A stretch of DNA of 19,001 bases from Candidatus Magasanikiibacteriota bacterium (GTDB lineage Bacteria > Patescibacteriota > Patescibacteriia > Magasanikbacterales > UBA922): assembly GCA_023246565.1 (NCBI GenBank), contig JAHFIE010000012.1, positions 1-19,001 on the forward strand, given 5' to 3'. This document shows positions 8,394 to 15,391 of this stretch, piece after piece; within the stretch, counting starts at the first letter, position 1; every line of letters starts with the position of its first letter. Position numbers and translations under genes: made by a program. Under the pieces are notes generated by a model, which was not told where the DNA came from, did not search any database, and saw nothing but the letters and a program-made list of their open reading frames with translations.

Positions 8394-9356
8394 ATGCCCC
8401 TCCCTCCTCAACCACTCTTATTTTATCTCGCTCATCCTTCGGCTCTTGGTGCCGAAGCACTGGGTGATGCTCGTGCAGCTTTGCAAGGGCAAGATTCTGC
8501 GACATTAAAACCGACCTACCGGTATGTTCAGAATTATTTGGATAATATTGCCGGAGCGCTTGAACGTACTATGACGAACGCTCCAGAGCAGGCTGTAACT
8601 GAACTGCCCTTGCGTTTTGTGGATGTGAATTTATTTGATGAATTATTTGGTGGGTCTGAACCTGACGCAGATGCTGTGGTACGTCTGGCATATGTTATGG
8701 ATGCACTCGGAGCCAGACCACAGGTTACTCCCTATGATATTGATGAATTCAAAAATCTGATTGCCGGTAACCCACAATTTTATCATGATGCACCGTTTAT
8801 CTTGACGCTGCGCGCAGCTGCAGCTGGTGTTGGAACCGAATATGGCGCACTACTTCTCCATGCTTTACCACTTCTAAATACTGAAGAAAGTGTTCGCATG
8901 GGATTATTGTGGGATGAGGCTCTTATTTTTTCATTGATGCTTCATACTGCATGGCGATATTTTCCTGTAGCAAATGAACGTGATCAACAATTTTTGCTGC
9001 AGAATTATTTTTATCATGGTATTGCCGCGGGCGTGCCTGTGAGAGTTTTGCTTATTGATTCATTAACGAATAGTGATAATCCATTAACAAAATTAAATGG
9101 TTATCTTCAATTTCTTCTCGCGAGTACGGAAATGGTTCCGACGACGCTTGATGTATCCACCATGCAAACATTTTCTTCATTACTCCGTACCTATTTTGCT
9201 TCAACATTTGATGAATCAATTGCAACTTTGGATCAGGAAAAATTTATGGCAAATTGGTATCGAATCGGAGAGGGGAGAGAAACCTATCGTGGTTGGCTGC
9301 GGCAGGCATTGAATATTGCGCTACATTTGAAGAAGGGAGATATCACTACACAATAA
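8394..9356 (+). CDS. Uncharacterised 320-aa protein, homologue of the preceding gene
   Basis: This is an unrecognised, probably soluble helical protein rich in Ala and Leu. It lacks a signal peptide and clear transmembrane helices; the stretch AAAAGVGTEYGALLLHALPLL (about 141-161) is hydrophobic but interrupted by charge. Residues 180-231 match residues 245-296 of the preceding protein, including LMLHTAW, LLQNYF and AAGVPV. The N-terminal part (1-100) has no obvious counterpart there. The start follows the previous stop by 3 bases and lies in the sequence TATATG without a Shine-Dalgarno motif, suggesting translational coupling. It could have arisen by duplication within the operon followed by strong divergence. 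No function can be assigned. Confidence 0.8.
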   Translation: MPLPPQPLLFYLAHPSALGAEALGDARAALQGQDSATLKPTYRYVQNYLDNIAGALERTMTNAPEQAVTELPLRFVDVNLFDELFGGSEPDADAVVRLAYVMDALGARPQVTPYDIDEFKNLIAGNPQFYHDAPFILTLRAAAAGVGTEYGALLLHALPLLNTEESVRMGLLWDEALIFSLMLHTAWRYFPVANERDQQFLLQNYFYHGIAAGVPVRVLLIDSLTNSDNPLTKLNGYLQFLLASTEMVPTTLDVSTMQTFSSLLRTYFASTFDESIATLDQEKFMANWYRIGEGRETYRGWLRQALNIALHLKKGDITTQ

Positions 9357-9360
9357 TATT

Positions 9361-10482
9361 ATGTCCAACCAACCAACCATTCTCGTCAAAAAGTCTGACG
9401 GTACTATGACGCGGATGACGCTTGACGAAGTAAAAAAAATGAAAGCCGCGAACAAACAAGCTACTCAACCTACCAAAGGTATTCCTCTTATTGTCCAAGA
9501 AGATACAAAAATTTTAGAGATTGTTCCTGAAAAGCCAGTAATGAAAGATAGCGTCAAAATCACTACGGTTGAATCACCAAAAAATATCATTAACCCAGCA
9601 AAGGATCAGGCAGAACAATTATTAAAGACTCCGGAATTAGAACCCTCACCAGTCGAACTATTATTGCCGTCAATAATTGAACCGCATTTGCTCGAAGAAA
9701 CCCTTGCGCCGCATGAAGTAAAAAGCCCTGCTCTTTTAGGTGGAATCACGTATGACAATCAGATACAAAAGATTTTGTCCACGGCTCGTTTGTCACCTCC
9801 ACCAGAACGTTTGTCGCGGTATCAATCATTAGTAACGTCGTATCTTAAAGGAGTCCGTTCCTTAGACCAAGTAATGGAATACGCTCGTTTGTCCTATGAC
9901 CAAGGCGGTTTGGCGCTTGATGAAGTAAGCGCTGCGCGTTTGCTGAATGTTTTGGAAAAAGATCAACCAAATGCATTATCAAAAAATAAACCAGGTATGC
10001 CAAAACCAGATGTCTCTCCTTCTTTGCGACTTCCCAAAGTAGTACCCCAGAGTGTTTCTCCACTGCCTTCACCTACTCCAATTGCTCGTTCTCCACTGAC
10101 AACTACTGCTATGCGTGATGTAGAAGCTCCAATCTCGAGGCAAGAGAGGACCGCGGCTACTGCGGTTATGGGTCCAACCGAAGAAATGAAAAATTTTTCA
10201 TTGCGTGATTGGCGTCGTTTGGCATTAACACCCGAGAAAGCCAAAGAAATTATTCTCAATAAATTTAAATCATGGGAAGCAGAATCATTTTTTTTGTATC
10301 ATGATACTCGTTTGGCTTGGTTGTCTTCTCCACTCATTCGTTTGTACCAAGACACGGTCGTTGAAGCTATCAATCAAGCGACTCGTTTGACTGATATGAC
10401 CATGAAGAACGCAGCGCGTGAGGGCTTAACTGCTGCAGATGTGAGCGCGCTCATTGAAGTGAACCGTAGTCTTGGGGTATAA
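9361..10482 (+). CDS. Uncharacterised 373-aa multidomain protein with proline-rich linkers
   Basis: No family is recognised. The layout is modular. A short N-terminal segment (about 1-30, ILVKKSDGTMTRMTLDEVKK) is followed by a Pro/Glu-rich linker (about 40-125) and a compact helical region (about 128-200, SRYQSLVTSYLKGVRSLDQV). A second Pro/Ser-rich linker (about 205-255) leads to a C-terminal helical region (about 272-373) with the tryptophan-bearing segment SLRDWRRLALTPEKAKEII. There are no membrane helices, so it is predicted cytoplasmic. Two folded units joined by flexible linkers would suit an adaptor or scaffold, but that is inference. It begins 4 bases after the previous stop. Its last codons contain the promoter for the next genes: the TAA stop lies inside a TATAAT element. 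Confidence 0.78.
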   Translation: MSNQPTILVKKSDGTMTRMTLDEVKKMKAANKQATQPTKGIPLIVQEDTKILEIVPEKPVMKDSVKITTVESPKNIINPAKDQAEQLLKTPELEPSPVELLLPSIIEPHLLEETLAPHEVKSPALLGGITYDNQIQKILSTARLSPPPERLSRYQSLVTSYLKGVRSLDQVMEYARLSYDQGGLALDEVSAARLLNVLEKDQPNALSKNKPGMPKPDVSPSLRLPKVVPQSVSPLPSPTPIARSPLTTTAMRDVEAPISRQERTAATAVMGPTEEMKNFSLRDWRRLALTPEKAKEIILNKFKSWEAESFFLYHDTRLAWLSSPLIRLYQDTVVEAINQATRLTDMTMKNAAREGLTAADVSALIEVNRSLGV

Positions 10483-10483
10483 T
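10454..10483 (+). promoter_or_regulatory. Internal operon promoter before prgI
   Basis: TTGAAG (10454-10459), an 18-base spacer and a perfect TATAAT (10478-10483). The -10 overlaps the stop codon of the upstream gene. The expected start near 10490 gives a leader of about 65 bases that contains the hairpin at 10501-10534. It would allow the motor genes (prgI to comF) to be expressed separately from the upstream genes. Confidence 0.55.
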
Positions 10484-10500
10484 AGACTCCAGCTATGAGA

Positions 10501-10534
10501 CTTTAGATTTTTTGAATGAAATTGTAATCTAAAG
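10501..10534 (+). promoter_or_regulatory. Leader hairpin upstream of prgI
   Basis: CTTTAGATT (10501-10509) and AATCTAAAG (10526-10534) form a perfect 9-bp stem with a 16-base loop, 21 bases before the prgI start. No T-tract follows, so it is not a terminator. A minimal ATG-AAA-TTG-TAA reading frame sits at 10516-10527 in the loop and 3' arm; whether it is translated is unknown. It could be an mRNA stabiliser, a processing site or a translational control element. Confidence 0.45.
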
Positions 10535-10555
10535 ATCAGTACCTGAAGTTTCTTT

Positions 10556-10984
10556 ATGCAACAATTTGTTGTTCCACAATTCATTGAAGTTGAAGATAAA
10601 ATTTTTGGCCCTATTACCACGCGCCAATTTTTAATTTTACTCGTTGCCGGCACGTTCATTTTTTTAGCGTATCGGTTTGGAGATCTTAGTTTGTTGATTA
10701 CCACGGTTGTTGTCGTGGGTGGATTTTCCATTCTTCTTGCTTTCATGAAAATTAATGGACAAAATTTTCATTATTTTTTGTTAAATATTATTCAGACATT
10801 GCGGAAACCAAGTCTACGCGTGTGGCAAAAAAATTACCGCAAAGAAGAACTTAATTATTTGCGCAAGCGTGATGCCGATATATCTGAAGAAGCAATTGCT
10901 GCTCCCATGCCAGTGAAGAAAGAACGAATCCGAGATTTGGCATTGTTGGTAAATACGGGCGGGTTTTATAAGCCTGAAGAATAA
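10556..10984 (+). CDS. PrgI family protein (VirB3 analogue)
   Basis: This 142-residue inner-membrane protein belongs to the PrgI family found in Gram-positive and CPR conjugation-like systems, where it takes the place of VirB3 next to the VirB4 ATPase. The family signature is at the N-terminus: QQFVVPQFIEVEDKIFGPIT. Two adjacent transmembrane helices follow (about 24-41 and 45-63), then a basic cytoplasmic tail with TLRKPSLRVWQKNY. The tail extends about 70 residues beyond the helices. It overlaps functionally and positionally with the next gene: only one base separates the TAA from the following ATG. It has its own promoter and leader hairpin upstream. No Shine-Dalgarno sequence is visible. 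Confidence 0.88.
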   Translation: MQQFVVPQFIEVEDKIFGPITTRQFLILLVAGTFIFLAYRFGDLSLLITTVVVVGGFSILLAFMKINGQNFHYFLLNIIQTLRKPSLRVWQKNYRKEELNYLRKRDADISEEAIAAPMPVKKERIRDLALLVNTGGFYKPEE

Positions 10985-10985
10985 T

Positions 10986-11675
10986 ATGCCCGAAGAACGC
11001 ATGAAAAAAAAAGCAAAAAAGCGTCCGTCTACCCAGACGCATTTGCCGATTGCAGAAATTAAAGACGGTGTAGTGATTTTAAAAGATGGGACTTTACGTT
11101 CAGTTATTCTGGTTTCCAGTTTAAATTTTGCCTTAAAATCCGAGGATGAACAAAATGCGATTATATCGTCCTATGTTGGATTTTTAAATTCATTGGATTT
11201 TCCCATACAAATCGTGGTGCAATCACGTCGTTTGCAGATTAAACCGTATTTGGAAAAATTGCGACAAATGGAAAAAGAACAGACCAATGAATTGTTGCGC
11301 ATTCAGACTGCTGATTATCGTTCATTTGTGGAAGAACTAGTTGAGATTGGTCAGATTATGACCAAACGATACTATGTGATTGTGCCGTATGATCCACTGA
11401 ATAATCGTCGAAAAAGTTTTTGGGCTCGTGCCAAAGAAGCCATGAAACCGGGTATTACGATTCGTCTGCGTGAAGAACGTTTCAAACAAAGAAAAGAAGA
11501 ACTCGATCTGCGCCTGCGTCATATTTTAGGTGGTCTTACCAGTATGAGCTTAACCGCTATCCCCCTTGATACCCAGGCACTGATTGAATTATATTATTCG
11601 ACCTATAATCCTGATGTTGCTTTTTCCGAAACCCTAGGGGCGATTTCTGATATTCGTGTCGAGGATATTTCTTAA
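10986..11675 (+). CDS. TraC-like T4SS protein lacking the ATPase domain
   Basis: This 229-residue protein resembles the N-terminal module of TraC/TcpF-type VirB4 relatives, with no Walker motifs. The characteristic stretch is LPIAEIKDGVVILKDGTLRSVI followed by LNFALKSEDEQNAIISSYVG and FPIQIVVQSR (residues about 20-82). A basic leader (MKKKAKKRP) precedes it, and there are no membrane helices. In this locus the module is a separate protein ahead of the ATPase, an arrangement I recall from CPR genomes. It is not simply a broken half of VirB4, because the downstream ATPase has its own complete N-terminal domain. It is predicted to work at the cytoplasmic face with PrgI and VirB4. It starts one base after prgI; the gap to virB4 (173 bases) holds the palindromic element. 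Confidence 0.72.
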   Translation: MPEERMKKKAKKRPSTQTHLPIAEIKDGVVILKDGTLRSVILVSSLNFALKSEDEQNAIISSYVGFLNSLDFPIQIVVQSRRLQIKPYLEKLRQMEKEQTNELLRIQTADYRSFVEELVEIGQIMTKRYYVIVPYDPLNNRRKSFWARAKEAMKPGITIRLREERFKQRKEELDLRLRHILGGLTSMSLTAIPLDTQALIELYYSTYNPDVAFSETLGAISDIRVEDIS

Positions 11676-11732
11676 ATGGTGTCTTTGGTGGTTTAAGAAC
11701 AATGTTCATTATTATTCTGATATTAGATTGAT

Positions 11733-11810
11733 TGTCATTCTGGCGAAAGCCAGAATCCAGAATTGTATTGCATTAATAAATACTGGATTCTGGCTTTCGC
11801 CAGAATGACA
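11733..11810. repeat. MITE-like perfect palindromic element with nested hairpins
   Basis: Two perfectly complementary 28-base arms (11733-11760 and 11783-11810) flank a 22-base centre. Each arm is itself a hairpin: ATTCTGGC-GAAA-GCCAGAAT at 11737-11756, and its complement with TTTC at 11787-11806. The outer sequence TCATTC...GAATCCAG resembles the widespread bacterial palindromic element family (Correia/RPE/REP-like, usually with TTCCCGC...GCGGGAA). No transposase and no certain target duplication are visible. It fills the largest intergenic space of the operon, between the traC-like gene and virB4. A T6 run lies about 10 bases after the right arm, too far for a classical terminator. Confidence 0.85.
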
Positions 11811-11848
11811 GTGAGAAATATTTTTTCGAGGCAACAACATAATGTACT

Positions 11849-13717
11849 ATGGCGTTTAAACCAATTTTCGGAACATCAAAAGTCAAAGGCGTTACTGCCA
11901 GTGACGAAGAAAAGAAAAAGCTCCAAGGTGAGCTTATTACGCTTGAAGAAGAGCGATTGTACCGTGAAGGCACCGTAGCCATTCGTGATCTTATTGCGCC
12001 ATCTGCATTTTCTGTCCAATCCAATTTTGTTCAATTGGGAACCACGTGTCTGCGTACCATGTATGTGATTACGTATCCACGATATATTTCAGTGGGGTGG
12101 AGCGCACCAATTCTGAATCTCAATTTAACCATGGATTTGGCCATGTTTTTTTATCCGGTCAATTCAGAAATTATTTTAAAACAACTCAAGAAAAAAGTCG
12201 GTGCTTTGGAAGCACAACTGTCGGCTGATGCGGAAAAAGGATCGGCTCGTGATCCCTTACGAGAAACAGCCTTACGTGACATTGAACAATTGCGTGATGA
12301 TTTGACGCAAGGAGTAGAACATTTTTTTCAGTTCGCGTTTTATGTGACGTTGTATAGTCAAGATAAGGCAGAACTCGACAAAGTTACTGAAGACATTCAA
12401 AATATTTTTGGTTCAAAACTTATTTACAGTAAAAATGTTTTGTATCAAGCTGAACAAGGTTTTACCTCGACCATACCCTTGGGTATTGATGAACTCACGA
12501 TTTCGTTCAACATGAATTCTTCGCCCATTGCCGCGTCATTTCCTTTTATTTCTTCTGAATTAACGAGTGATGATGGAATTTTATACGGTATTAATCGACA
12601 TAATAACAGTTTAATTTTATTTGATCGTTTTTCATTACAAAATGCGAACATGGTTGTCTTTGCCACGTCAGGCGCAGGTAAGTCGTATGCGGTTAAACTC
12701 GAGGTTTTGCGGAGTCTGATGATGGGTACTGATGTCATTGTCATTGATCCGGAAATGGAATATGAACATCTTTCCGAAGCTGTTGGCGGCACGTACATTA
12801 ATATTTCTTTGGCTTCTGAAAGTAAAGTTAATCCCTTTGATCTGCCACGACCCGTCGGGCAACAGATTTCAACCGAAGATATTATTCGGAGCGCGGTTAT
12901 TACCATTAAAGGTTTGCTCCGTATTATGCTCGGCACCGTAACTCCGGCTGAAGATTCAACCCTTGATCGCGCGTTACTTGAAACGTACGCAAAAAAAGAT
13001 ATTACTCCCACAGCAGATTTAAACACGGTTGAGCCTCCTATCATGCAAGATTTGGTTGATATTTTGGAAGGCATGACAGGCGCAGAAACCCTGGTTTTAA
13101 AATTACGTAAATATACGGACGGTACCTTTGCTGGTTTGTTCAATTCACCAACCAATGTGAATGTGAATAATCAGCTCATAATATTCAGTGTGCGTGATTT
13201 GGAAGATGAACTTCGACCCATGGCAATTTATACATTAGTTAATTTTATTTGGAATTTGGTTCGTTCTGAACAGAAAAAGCGTGTTTTGATTATTGACGAA
13301 GCTTGGTGGCTTATGAGTCATGAAGATAGTGCTAAATTTATTTACGCACTCGTCAAACGCTGTCGAAAATATTATCTTGGTGTAACCACTATTACCCAGG
13401 ATGTGAATGATTTTTTACGTTCGCCCTATGGCCAGGCTATTGTGACCAACTCAGCTCTACAATTATTACTCCGTCAATCACCGGCGTCCGTTGATATGAT
13501 TCAAAAAGTCTTTATGTTGACTGAGGGTGAGAAATATTTATTGCTGGAGGGTGCGGTTGGTGAAGGAATATTTTTTGCTGGTAATAAACACGCCGCGATT
13601 AAAGTTGTTGCCTCATACACCGAAGATCAGCTCATTACCTCTGATCCAAAACAATTATTGGAAATAGAAAAAGCCAAAAAAGATTTTGAAAATCAGATGA
13701 ATAAAGAAACCAAATAA
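11849..13717 (+). CDS. virB4: VirB4-family type IV secretion ATPase
   Basis: This 622-residue protein is the cytoplasmic motor ATPase of the apparatus. The N-terminal half (about 1-250) is the usual VirB4 domain, containing YVITYPRYISVGWSAPILNL and then DLAMFFYPV. The RecA-like ATPase domain follows. Walker A is ATSGAGKS (residues 272-279), followed by VIDPEMEYEHL (about 297). Walker B is VLIIDEAWWLM (about 479-489). Downstream come the RKYYLGVTTITQDVNDFL region and a glutamine sensor-like segment, LQLLLRQSP. Length is typical of Gram-positive/CPR VirB4 proteins, and all catalytic motifs are intact. Transcription from upstream must pass the palindromic element; no clear promoter is seen in the gap. 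The start ATG lacks a good Shine-Dalgarno motif (GAGG lies about 17 bases upstream). Confidence 0.93.
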   Translation: MAFKPIFGTSKVKGVTASDEEKKKLQGELITLEEERLYREGTVAIRDLIAPSAFSVQSNFVQLGTTCLRTMYVITYPRYISVGWSAPILNLNLTMDLAMFFYPVNSEIILKQLKKKVGALEAQLSADAEKGSARDPLRETALRDIEQLRDDLTQGVEHFFQFAFYVTLYSQDKAELDKVTEDIQNIFGSKLIYSKNVLYQAEQGFTSTIPLGIDELTISFNMNSSPIAASFPFISSELTSDDGILYGINRHNNSLILFDRFSLQNANMVVFATSGAGKSYAVKLEVLRSLMMGTDVIVIDPEMEYEHLSEAVGGTYINISLASESKVNPFDLPRPVGQQISTEDIIRSAVITIKGLLRIMLGTVTPAEDSTLDRALLETYAKKDITPTADLNTVEPPIMQDLVDILEGMTGAETLVLKLRKYTDGTFAGLFNSPTNVNVNNQLIIFSVRDLEDELRPMAIYTLVNFIWNLVRSEQKKRVLIIDEAWWLMSHEDSAKFIYALVKRCRKYYLGVTTITQDVNDFLRSPYGQAIVTNSALQLLLRQSPASVDMIQKVFMLTEGEKYLLLEGAVGEGIFFAGNKHAAIKVVASYTEDQLITSDPKQLLEIEKAKKDFENQMNKETK

Positions 13718-13728
13718 TTATAGAGTAT

Positions 13729-14319
13729 ATGCTTACCCTTCGCCAACGTATTTTTGTGATCGTCGCCCTTGTTATTGGTTCTATTGTGGCTATTATTTTG
13801 TATTTTATCTATGGTAGAACTGGTGTCAAAGAGGGGGCTGATACTACTACATTAGTGAGTGATACACAACAGCCTGTGAATAACGGAACCAAAGGTACGA
13901 ACACAACAGCTCCAACATCATCTCCTGTAGTTTTGGTTCCGTATTCTGAAGATCTCTACGTTCGCCAGCTAACCAAGGTATTTGTGGAACGATTGGCCAG
14001 TTATTCAAACCAGAATAATAATCAAAATGTTACTGATGTACTTTCTCTTGCCACACCAAAGATGCAAACATGGATTCGGTCACAAGTTTTGCCTGATAGT
14101 CGAGACTATCAAGGCGCGGTTACCGAAGTCTTGGCTTCAAAACTCAAAGAAAAAACTGCCACGAATGCAACGGTCACTTTTGAAACACAACAGACGATTG
14201 AATCCAAAAAAGGTACTGATGTTGGAGCAACAAAAAAACAAATTGTTCAGAAAAAAGGTACGGTTCAATTCGTTAAAATCGGCAATGATTGGAAGGTTGA
14301 TGGATTATATTGGGAATAA
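13729..14319 (+). CDS. Single-pass membrane protein, possible VirB8-like component
   Basis: This 196-residue protein has one N-terminal membrane helix (about 8-28, FVIVALVIGSIVAIILYFIYG) preceded by Arg and Gln. A Thr/Ser/Asn-rich linker follows (about 30-70), then an extracytoplasmic domain (about 72-196). The C-terminus, VQFVKIGNDWKVDGLYWE, is the kind of strand-rich ending with a conserved Trp seen in NTF2-like folds. VirB8 and the Gram-positive TcpC proteins have just this layout: short cytoplasmic end, one helix and an NTF2-like domain. VirB8 is therefore my structural guess, not a demonstrated match. It lies 11 bases after virB4 and 18 bases before comF, clearly in the operon. Confidence 0.75.
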   Translation: MLTLRQRIFVIVALVIGSIVAIILYFIYGRTGVKEGADTTTLVSDTQQPVNNGTKGTNTTAPTSSPVVLVPYSEDLYVRQLTKVFVERLASYSNQNNNQNVTDVLSLATPKMQTWIRSQVLPDSRDYQGAVTEVLASKLKEKTATNATVTFETQQTIESKKGTDVGATKKQIVQKKGTVQFVKIGNDWKVDGLYWE

Positions 14320-14337
14320 GATTAAAAATAGGGGGGT

Positions 14338-15042
14338 ATGCATAACAAATATTTTAATTATTTTTTAGATTGCATTTTTCCAGAATTTTGTCTCGGGTGC
14401 AATCAAGAAGGGAATCTCGTTTGCTCATCGTGTTTTAAAAATAACCCACTTGGTGGTCTTTTTTGTTGTCCGGTCTGTCACCACACTACTCCTCATGGTC
14501 GTGTTTGTGAAATATGCCAGGCAACAGCATCTATTTCACAAATTATTGCTCTCACAACGTATAATGAAGAATCAGTTTTTGGCCAGCTGATCCGAAATTT
14601 TAAATATTCTTTTTCAGAATCAGCAAAAAAAATAATTGCCGAATACATTGACGAAGCCAATGAAATTATACAAACTATTTCGTCTTCTACGATTCATTAT
14701 ATTATTCCGGTCCCATTGCACCGTCGTCGGCAAGCAGAACGAGGTTTTAATCAGGCGGATACTATAGCTGAAGTAGTATCAAGAAAAATAATGATTCCAA
14801 AAATTTCAGCTTTGGTTCGTGAACGCGCGACGAAACAGCAAGCAACACTCTCTCGGGAAGAAAGAAAAAATAATGTAAAGAATGCTTTCACGTTATGTTC
14901 TTCAAAATTTGACCTTCAGGACCGTATCTGTCTTCTTGTTGATGATGTCTATACTACAGGGAGTACTATGGGGGAGTGTGCCACGGTTTTGCGTGCTGCA
15001 GGTGCGAAAGATGTGATTGGTTTTACTTTGGCACGAGGATAG
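14338..15042 (+). CDS. comF: ComF-family phosphoribosyltransferase-like protein
   Basis: This 234-residue cytoplasmic protein has the ComF layout. An N-terminal zinc-ribbon region contains four CxxC pairs (C18/C21, C29/C32, C44/C47, C57/C60). A type I phosphoribosyltransferase domain follows, with IPVPLHRRRQAERGFNQA (about 123-140) and the PRPP-binding loop LLVDDVYTTGST (about 199-210). ComF homologues are needed for DNA uptake in competent bacteria and are thought to process incoming single-stranded DNA; the biochemical substrate is unsettled. It is the last gene of the operon. A run of six G (14331-14336) sits only one base before the ATG, too close for a normal Shine-Dalgarno sequence. A terminator follows the TAG stop. 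Confidence 0.9.
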   Translation: MHNKYFNYFLDCIFPEFCLGCNQEGNLVCSSCFKNNPLGGLFCCPVCHHTTPHGRVCEICQATASISQIIALTTYNEESVFGQLIRNFKYSFSESAKKIIAEYIDEANEIIQTISSSTIHYIIPVPLHRRRQAERGFNQADTIAEVVSRKIMIPKISALVRERATKQQATLSREERKNNVKNAFTLCSSKFDLQDRICLLVDDVYTTGSTMGECATVLRAAGAKDVIGFTLARG

Positions 15043-15056
15043 ATAAGCTTGAATAT

Positions 15057-15084
15057 CTGCCGGTTTTTTTCCGGTAGAATTTTT
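15057..15084 (+). terminator. Rho-independent terminator after comF
   Basis: CTGCCGG (15057-15063) pairs with CCGGTAG (15071-15077), with one G-U pair, around a seven-T loop. AATTTTTACTTTT follows. It ends the + strand operon and touches the 3' end of the convergent - strand gene that stops at 15083. There is no T-tract on the - strand side. Confidence 0.65.
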
Positions 15085-15373
15085 ACTTTTGTTCACGAAG
15101 CATTTTCTTCACCCGAATCAATTCTTCAAGCAGGCCACGCATTTTTTCTTCTTCCTCACTGGAGATTGGTGTGGTATCGGTTAGAGCAACTAATTTACCT
15201 AACAAAATATGAAATACATCATGAAAATAATTAGCAAGGACGATTTCTTTTTCATGTGAAGATAAACCGCGATCATTGAGAAGGCGATGGAGTGGTTGAA
15301 TAAAGTCGCTGCAAGTAATGGGACGGGAATTTGGCGGCAATTGATATTGCCGTGTTGGAGTATGCGTAGTCAT
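15083..15373 (-). CDS. Small uncharacterised 96-aa protein
   Basis: This 96-residue protein is not recognised. The N-terminus is Pro/Thr-rich (TTHTPTRQYQLPPNSRPI). The rest is predicted helical: DFIQPLHRLLNDRGLSSHEKEIVLAN, and a C-terminal acidic-to-basic helix, SSEEEEKMRGLLEELIRVKKML, that could form a coiled coil. There is no membrane segment, so it is probably a small cytoplasmic protein. It is encoded 18 bases downstream of radC on the same strand, so the two are likely cotranscribed from the promoter before radC. It converges with comF; its TAA falls inside the T-rich tail of the comF terminator. I judge it real because its composition is protein-like and no other gene fills this space. 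Confidence 0.6.
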   Translation of the reverse strand: MTTHTPTRQYQLPPNSRPITCSDFIQPLHRLLNDRGLSSHEKEIVLANYFHDVFHILLGKLVALTDTTPISSEEEEKMRGLLEELIRVKKMLREQK

Positions 15374-15391
15374 ACAAGGTGAACAAGCGGA

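Noticed and set aside
11783..11826. Palindromic element acting as a rho-independent terminator before virB4
   Set aside because: The T-run begins about 10 bases after the stem, and termination here would block expression of virB4, for which no promoter is seen in the gap.
12445..13155. Long - strand frame of 236 codons opposite virB4
   Set aside because: It is antisense to the conserved Walker A region of VirB4; its length follows from the codon pattern of the real gene and it shows no protein family features.
10986..13717. virB4 split into two genes by insertion of the palindromic element
   Set aside because: The 622-aa downstream protein already has a complete VirB4 N-terminal domain and all ATPase motifs, and the 229-aa upstream protein is a TraC-like module with its own start and stop. 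The element lies between two whole genes.
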